A stretch of DNA of 64,000 nucleotides from Maratus speciosus (taxonomy: Eukaryota; Arthropoda; Arachnida; Araneae; Salticidae). Position numbers and translations under genes: made by a program. Location of the stretch: contig OZ010792.1 in the NCBI GenBank assembly GCA_963932465.1, positions 189,127,556 to 189,191,555 of the forward strand, in the 5' to 3' direction. The notes beneath the pieces were generated by a model. It saw only the letters and a program-made list of their open reading frames with translations, searched no databases and had not been told where the DNA came from. Below are positions 58,405 to 64,000 of the stretch, one piece after another (the first letter of the stretch is position 1; the number at the start of each line of letters is the position of its first letter).

Positions 58405-59490
58405 TCCTTCTATATATAAAAAAAGTAACGGTTTAGAAATGGATGCGTGAAAATCTGCGTAGATAACGCGAAACGCATCTGATTGGTCAGAGCTTTCTGA
58501 CGCTTTCAAGGGGGGTTACCAAGCGGGGGCTCTGCCGCCAGACGTCGCCAAGTTTTTCGCCAACTTGGCGCTATTTCCAGTATTTCGCCAAATTTCCACA
58601 GACTCCCATTGCAATCCAATAGGGTTTACTTGCTGGCTGAAAATCATCGAATTGAGATATTTCAATACAACAAAAACTAATATTAGTTTATGAATAGAGC
58701 TTAAGGGTCCTGTCCCTGCCTGCGAAGACACTCACGAGCAAATGCTAATCTTATGGGGAAGAATTTTTCTAATATCTCGTTTGCATTTCAACATTTTTAA
58801 ATAATTTTTTTTGCATTGGATAGCCGAGATTCGTCTCTACATCGCACCTTTTTTACTTTTTCGATTTTGATCGCAGATATTTTTAATGAAGTTACTTTCA
58901 GTTTCAAAATCGGTTCTGAAAATGAAAGTGTCATTCTAAAAAATATCTGCGACCAAAATTGAAAAAGTAAAAAAGGTGCGATGTAGAAACGGATCTCAGC
59001 TATCCAATGCAAAAAAAAATTATTTAAAAATGTCGAAATGCAAACGAGATATTAGAAAAATCACTCCCCATAGGATTAGCATTAGCTCGTGAGTGCCTTC
59101 GGAGGCAAGGACAGGAGCCTTAATTGAACGATTTAAGTTATTTTTAAATACAAAACACTAACTATTTACAATATTCGTAACACTATATATGTAATTTTAC
59201 ATTTAATAATTCTTATAATTACGAAACTCTGTAAGCTCTAATGATTATGTGCTTGGAGATAAGGAAATAAAATTGTCAGGAGTTTGGGAGGAGAGCGTTT
59301 TTATCATTGGAATCTAAAGTTGAATGCATAGAAAATAAGGATCGCGAAGCGATCCAGAATGGACACGCAAAACAATTACGTCTGGCGTTGTCTAGAAAAT
59401 AGGGATTGCTTCGCGATATCGAATGGAATCGCTAAGCGATTACGCGGGGGGTTGGTGAGCGTAGCGAGCAGGGGAGCGGAGGCCTCCTAG
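58405..59490 (+). mobile_element. Helitron-like element C, adjacent to B
   Basis: The 5' end is TCCTTCTATATATAAAAAAA. The 3' end has the palindrome GGAGGCCTCC followed by TAG (59479-59490). The preceding GGTTGGTGAGCGTAGC is shared with the copy at 46555-48339. A 415-bp TTAA foldback is inserted inside. No coding sequence was found. Confidence 0.65.
58705..59119. mobile_element. TTAA-flanked foldback MITE (415 bp)
   Basis: The arms of about 190 bp are inverted copies around a short loop near 58890-58930. The ends are GGGTCCTGTCCCTGCC and, inverted, GGCTCCTGTCCTTGCC. TTAA is on both sides (58701-58704, 59120-59123). It resembles the foldbacks at 749 and 13037 in overall design. Confidence 0.8.
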
Positions 59491-59522
<32 letters not shown>

Positions 59523-59526
59523 CACA
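59491..59526. repeat. (TA)n microsatellite
   Basis: TATATA repeats with a few G and C interruptions lie between the Helitron-like end and the inverted LTR structure. Confidence 0.8.
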
Positions 59527-60391
59527 TGTAATAATAAAAATTTTCGCCTCTTTTTCTTAGTAAAACTATTCCAAATTCTTAATATTTTTCCTTTTTTACC
59601 TATCTTTAATAATATCTTAATATCTTTTGTCTTTTATTTCATGCATTTAAAGTTGCGAATTCTTTTATTATTCTAAAAACCTTAATCCATTCGCCTAATC
59701 TTATAAAACCCATTAAATTACTTTTTCATTTTATTCTAAAACTAAATTCTCTTTATTTCGAATGTTTTAATATCATTTATTCTTTCGTGTTCTATACCCA
59801 CAATTCCATGCGTCCGCCAGCGCTATTTGCACTTTTATTCTGACGCCGTATAAAGAGTTCTTTATCGACGTCATCCTTTCCCATCGAGTTGTAATTTGTT
59901 CTATATCCCATTCTCCCCCACCTCTCTTCTAGATTGGTCTTTTACTGTTCTGTAACCGTCCGCGCGTTGTTGTTCGGGGTACAAATATCGTTACATCGGC
60001 GATGGAGAGAAGATTTTTACGTTTTTCTGGTTGTCTAATTAAGCTGCGTCGCTTGGAGTGAACGTTCGAATGTGCAGATCCTATTCTTATAACATCTAAA
60101 GTCTTATGAAGTGATGATCGATATTTGTGAGTGGATGGAATAACTACTGGAAGTGTTCTACTGTGTTTTTGTCAATAAAACCAGTTTAAAAAGTGATGAT
60201 GACTCTCTATATTCATTACATAAGGGAAATTATCAATGTGTTTCGAGCCTGTCTTTCTCGCCACCCTGACTGCAATCCGGTATTTTCAATATAACGGATG
60301 GATGGTTTTGATTACTCTACCACATTTTATGTCGAGGTGTACTGGTGTCGCCTAAATATCTGAAAGTCGGTAGCAAAATGCTACATAAGCC
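59527..60391 (+). repeat. Left LTR-plus-leader arm
   Basis: The candidate LTR begins TGTAATAATAAAAATTTTCG. The LTR/leader border is uncertain, either near 60235 or just before TGGTGTCGCC at about 60342. The arm similarity ends at GCTACATA. Confidence 0.6.
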
Positions 60392-60994
60392 GGTAGGATG
60401 ATTACTTGCTTTACTAAATTAATGATTTGTAGAGAAACTCATCGAAACTTCAGAATGTCAAAAATGTTCTGACTCTGCAATGTGAATTATTATCATAGAC
60501 TATCAATAAGTATGATTACGATGAAAGATGTTTTCATGAACGAATGTCAGTAACACTCTGACAGTGGAATATCACCAAGTTTCAACGACTTAATAGAATG
60601 ATTAAAAATTCCTGATACCTCCAAGTGGCGGAAATAGGTCTCACATTAAATTGGATGCACGATTTCTCTTTTTAAATAAAATTCTAGCTCTCCGGCCAGA
60701 AGTTATGTTGAGAAAAAAACACCTTTCTGTGGGTGAGAATATATTATTTATTATAGTATTTTAGTAGATTTCTATTTATTTACAATATTGTTATTATTAT
60801 TATTGTTGTTAGAAAATGAATTATACTTTAGTAGTTGTTATTATTTATTGAGAAAAAAAATATATTTACATTGTTTATTTAATTTAAAGTTATATATTTT
60901 TTAATTATGTTTATACTATTGCATTTTTATATAAATAAGTTGTCCCTCCTATATAGAATTAAGATCTAGAATTGTTAAAAAATCGAGGAACACC
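60392..60994. other. Leader region before the gag fragment
   Basis: AT-rich, with a (TTATTA)n-like patch near 60790. No frame of note. Confidence 0.4.
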
Positions 60995-61327
60995 ATGAGT
61001 GAAATAAATATTGTTCCCTTTGACCCAGAGTCCGGTATGAAAATACAAGCTTGGTTAATGCATTTTGAGAAATCTTGCATTACCGAGAAAAAAGATGAAA
61101 ATTGGAAATTAAATAATATTTCTAAATATTTGAAAGGAGAAGCATTGAAGGTTTATATAAATGATTGTCTGGAGTGCACTAGTTTTGAAAAAATTTCTGA
61201 GCTTCTCACTGAAAAATTAATTAGTGTTTATGTTCCAAGATTTTCTGAATTTGCAGCTTTAAAGTTAAATGACTTAAATGAATTAGAGCAATATTTTCAT
61301 AAAAAGGTAAATATGAAGCTAAATTAA
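60995..61327 (+). pseudogene. Gag-like N-terminal fragment of a retroelement
   Basis: The 110-codon frame (MSEINIVPFDPESGMKIQAW ... WLMHFEKSC ... NISKYLKGEALKVYI ... FEKISELLTEKL) has the helical pattern of Ty3/gypsy-type gag capsid N-termini: a fold before a tryptophan, an L-x-G-x-A-x-x-W/Y-like motif, then a helix. It ends at a TAA after YFHKKVNMKLN, far short of a usual gag (250 residues or more), and no zinc knuckle follows. I call it a truncated gag; a small domesticated gene is a less likely alternative. Confidence 0.5.
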
Positions 61328-62051
61328 CAAATTATAGTTTTGTTTGATAGAACTTCTGGTTGCAGTTAATGTTAATTCCCGATTTCTTATAATTTACATA
61401 ATTCAGTAAGAAAAGATGGAATTAGCGGAACTTGTGCTAGAATTTTGTCAGATAAATTATAATTTAAATTTTCATTAAATTTTGTAAATTAAAGTAAAAC
61501 ATAGCATGCAATTAACATTTAAAAAAAATTATAACTGTGATTTAAGTGTCTGTGTTTTTATTGAATAGAATTTCTGGTTAAGATTAGTTTATCACCAATT
61601 TCTTATAATTTAAATAAATTCAGTGAGAAAAGATGGGATTGAGTGAACCTTTTACTGGGATTTTGACAATTAAAATATAGTTAAAAAAAAGTTGTTTTGA
61701 TTAAATATAGTAAAGCTGACCTTGTCTGCACCATGTTTTGATAAAAATTTCTAATGCTAAGATCTATTGCACCTACTCAAGTTTAATAACTTTTCTTGAT
61801 GATTGATGATATCTGATGATAAATATGCAAAAATGTTCTTGATTTAAAAACAAGCTTGGGTTTCTTGAATGTTTTTGTTGAGGAATTGTTGTGCTGTGTT
61901 TAAAGTTTACTACTCCAAAAAGTCTAACCTGAAAAGAGAATTATTTATCATTTTATTTTGTTCTTGAAAAATATTTATTGTGTTTAAATTTAAGTTTTAC
62001 ACTAGAAAGTACATAATTTTAAATTATTCTTAAGGGCCACTAAAAACTATG
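61328..62051. other. AT-rich DNA between gag fragment and right arm
   Basis: Two related stretches near 61340-61400 and 61560-61640 share GATAGAACTTCTGGTTgmAG-like and TTATAATTTA words, a weak direct repeat of about 220 bp. No protease or reverse transcriptase was recognised. Confidence 0.4.
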
Positions 62052-62917
62052 TAGCATTTTGCTACCGACTTTCAGATATTTAGGCGACACCAGTACATCT
62101 CGACATAAAATGTAGTAGAGCAATTAAAACCATCCATCCGTTATATTGAAAATACCGGATTGCAGTCAGGGTGGCGAGAAAGACAGGCTCGAAACACATT
62201 GATAATTTCCCTTATGTAATGAATATAGAGAGTCATCATCACTTTTTAAGCTGGTTTTATTGACAAAAGCATAGTAGAACACTTCCAGTAGTTATTCCAT
62301 CCACTCACAAAAATCGATCATCACTTCATAAGACTTTAGATGTTATAAGAATAGGATCTACACATTCGAACGTTCACTCCAAGCGACGCAGCTTAATTAG
62401 ACAACCAGAAAAACGTAAAAATCTTCTCTCCATCGCCGATGTAACGATATTTGTAGTCCGAACAACAACGCGCGGACGGTTACAGAACAGTAAAAGACCA
62501 ATCTAGAAGAGAGAGAGAGGGGGGGGGGGAGAATGGGACATAGAACAAATTACGATTCGATGGGAAAGGATGACGTCTATAAAGAACTCTTTATACGGCG
62601 TCAGAATAAAAGTGCAAATAGCACTGGCGGACGCATGAAATTGTGGGTATAGAACACGAAAGAATAAATGATATTAAAACATTCGAAATAAAGAGAATTT
62701 GGTTTTAGAATAAAATGAAAAAGTAATTTAATGGGTTTTATAAGATTAGGCGAATGGATTAAAGTTTTTAGAATAATAAAAGAATACGCTACTTTAAATG
62801 CATGAAATAAAAGACAAAATATATTAAGATATTACTAAATATAGGTAAAAAAGGAAAAATATTAAGAATTTGGAATAGTTTTACTAAGAAAAAGAGGCGA
62901 AAAATTTTATTATTACA
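62052..62917 (-). repeat. Right LTR-plus-leader arm (inverted)
   Basis: Inverted copy of 59527-60391. It contains a GA/G run near 62508-62531 that is absent from the left arm. Confidence 0.6.
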
Positions 62918-64000
62918 TATATAAACTATGTTATAATCTTTAAGATAATAATAAAAATATTTTATATTAAATATTAACGCATGCGCGTTCTACGTCGCTA
63001 TAAGCACATCATTCTGAAAGATATGGGGCTTAGGTTATAATACTATAAATACAACATTTGTTTTAAATTTATTTATATTTTTTTTCCTTTCGAAATTTAT
63101 ACTTAAATGTTTTGCAAATTTTCAGCTTTAAGAATATGAAGATATGTACCATATAAAAACTGCTCTTTTTTCTTCTCTAACAGGTTTATCCACTCTTCAT
63201 TCGGCTTAAAACGACGAGAAAAATAAATTTCCAATTATCCGATAATTATAAATATCTCAAACGGTACGGTCTTTTTACGGTTCCATTCCCCTTTAAATGA
63301 TTCTGAGTTACAATCTTTAAATTCATTTTTCTGAATTTGTGTTTTTCAAATATATATCAGTATGTCCAAAATGTTAAAATGTCCACTATATTTCTCAGTC
63401 TACTTTATTTTTCTTATTGATGTTTCTTAAGGAGTGTTTTATGAAATTAAGGATGAGATTTGTAATAATATCAATACTATATTTCTTAAAAGTAAAAATG
63501 TTAAGTAAATGGTGATTTTATTGCATTTTTACATATACTCTCACATTTTTGTTTAAAATAAATAACTCTTTAGAAATCTAGTCTTTACAATTATAGAGCA
63601 CACAGTTAAGAAAAGTTTTAAAAAAGATTTTTGATAAAGTTGAAAATTTTAAAAAAAGCTATCTTTTAAAATTTTATTAAATTGTTTTGAAAGCTTTATT
63701 TTTCAAATTTTACTATCAGACTTGTAATTTTATTTATGAAATCTTTTTTCTTCATAAAAAAATTAATAAAGTACAAAAAAGATGTGAAGTAATAATAAAA
63801 AATGTTTAAATGGAAATAAACCCTCTTAAGACAATAATTTAAAATAGAAACTATTCACCTTACATGAAATATATAAAGAGATTAATCTCTTTAATATGCA
63901 TCTATTTTCTAATTTAAATTGTTGGAGCAACTTTTAGGATGTTATTAAACTAAACAAGCCAAGTGCAGAGTAGCTGATAAACTTGAGGATAATAGTTTAT
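62918..64000. other. AT-rich non-coding DNA
   Basis: Nothing recognised up to the window end. Confidence 0.5.

Larger units (their letters stand above)
59527..62917. mobile_element. LTR-retroelement fragment with inverted LTR-plus-leader arms
   Basis: 59527-60391 and 62052-62917 are inverted copies, about 97 percent identical by eye. Each arm starts TGTAATAATAAAA, holds an AATAAA signal (near 60176 at the left) and ends with a leader that includes TGGTGTCGCCTAAATATC, a possible primer binding site. A gag-like frame lies between them at 60995-61327. In a normal LTR element the two LTRs are in the same orientation, so this is a rearranged copy. No target duplication was found. Confidence 0.6.

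Overview
The window looks like about 64 kb of AT-rich animal DNA made almost entirely of transposable elements and simple repeats. I found no convincing host gene, rRNA or true tRNA gene. The mix of BEL/Pao, copia, Tc1/mariner, hAT, pogo/Tigger, TTAA-type foldbacks, Helitron-like and Penelope-like pieces suggests an arthropod, most likely an arachnid such as a spider. That assignment rests on the general look of the elements and is an inference.

Layout. 749-1398 is a foldback element flanked by TTAA or a near match. 1792-8181 is a nearly complete BEL/Pao retrotransposon with 363-bp LTRs that differ at only two positions; its gag-pol frame is broken twice by one-base shifts. 9117-9255 is a small foldback and about 9390-10213 an internally deleted pogo/Tigger copy. 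10949-15774 is a 4.8-kb non-autonomous element with the hallmarks of Transib: a CGGCG target duplication and termini starting CACAGTGG. Inside it lie satellite-like repeats, a TA-flanked MITE (11235-11402) and a 2.4-kb foldback flanked by TTAA (13037-15461). 16313-17663 and 18714-18913 are further non-autonomous DNA elements. 20969-24406 is a candidate 3.4-kb element holding a 33-bp minisatellite and another MITE. 24821-26729 is a TA-flanked element that contains a TTAA MITE.

30488-30660 is a pogo-like MITE. About 30720-36480 is an old tandem array of roughly 150-bp units, split by a copia retrotransposon (31737-36210, minus strand) with a perfect CAAAC duplication, near-identical LTRs and three in-frame stops. 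36553 to about 38210 is a dead Tc1-like element with a 33-bp hairpin insertion. It runs into an unusual set of interleaved inverted repeats (38211-38626) that holds a tRNA-like sequence. 39328-42102 is a foldback enclosing a hAT element (39966-41733). About 43466-45867 is a pair of inverted Penelope-like 3' ends with GIY-YIG-like coding remnants, one copy carrying a 224-bp MITE.

From 46.5 to 59.5 kb the window is rich in Helitron-like copies, several set head to tail. Also here are a peculiar 1.3-kb element built of short GGCCAATTC-type palindromes around a satellite of about 172 bp (51089-52424), and a hAT-like element with GGGCCGGGCC arrays and a perfect 8-bp duplication (54506-55946), itself nested in a foldback. 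Finally 59527-62917 is a gag fragment flanked by two LTR-plus-leader segments in opposite orientation.

The elements do not form a pathway. The organising principle is nesting: younger elements (BEL, copia, the 54.5-kb hAT) sit in older, mutated ones. The ends were read by eye, so elements without a clear target duplication have uncertain borders.
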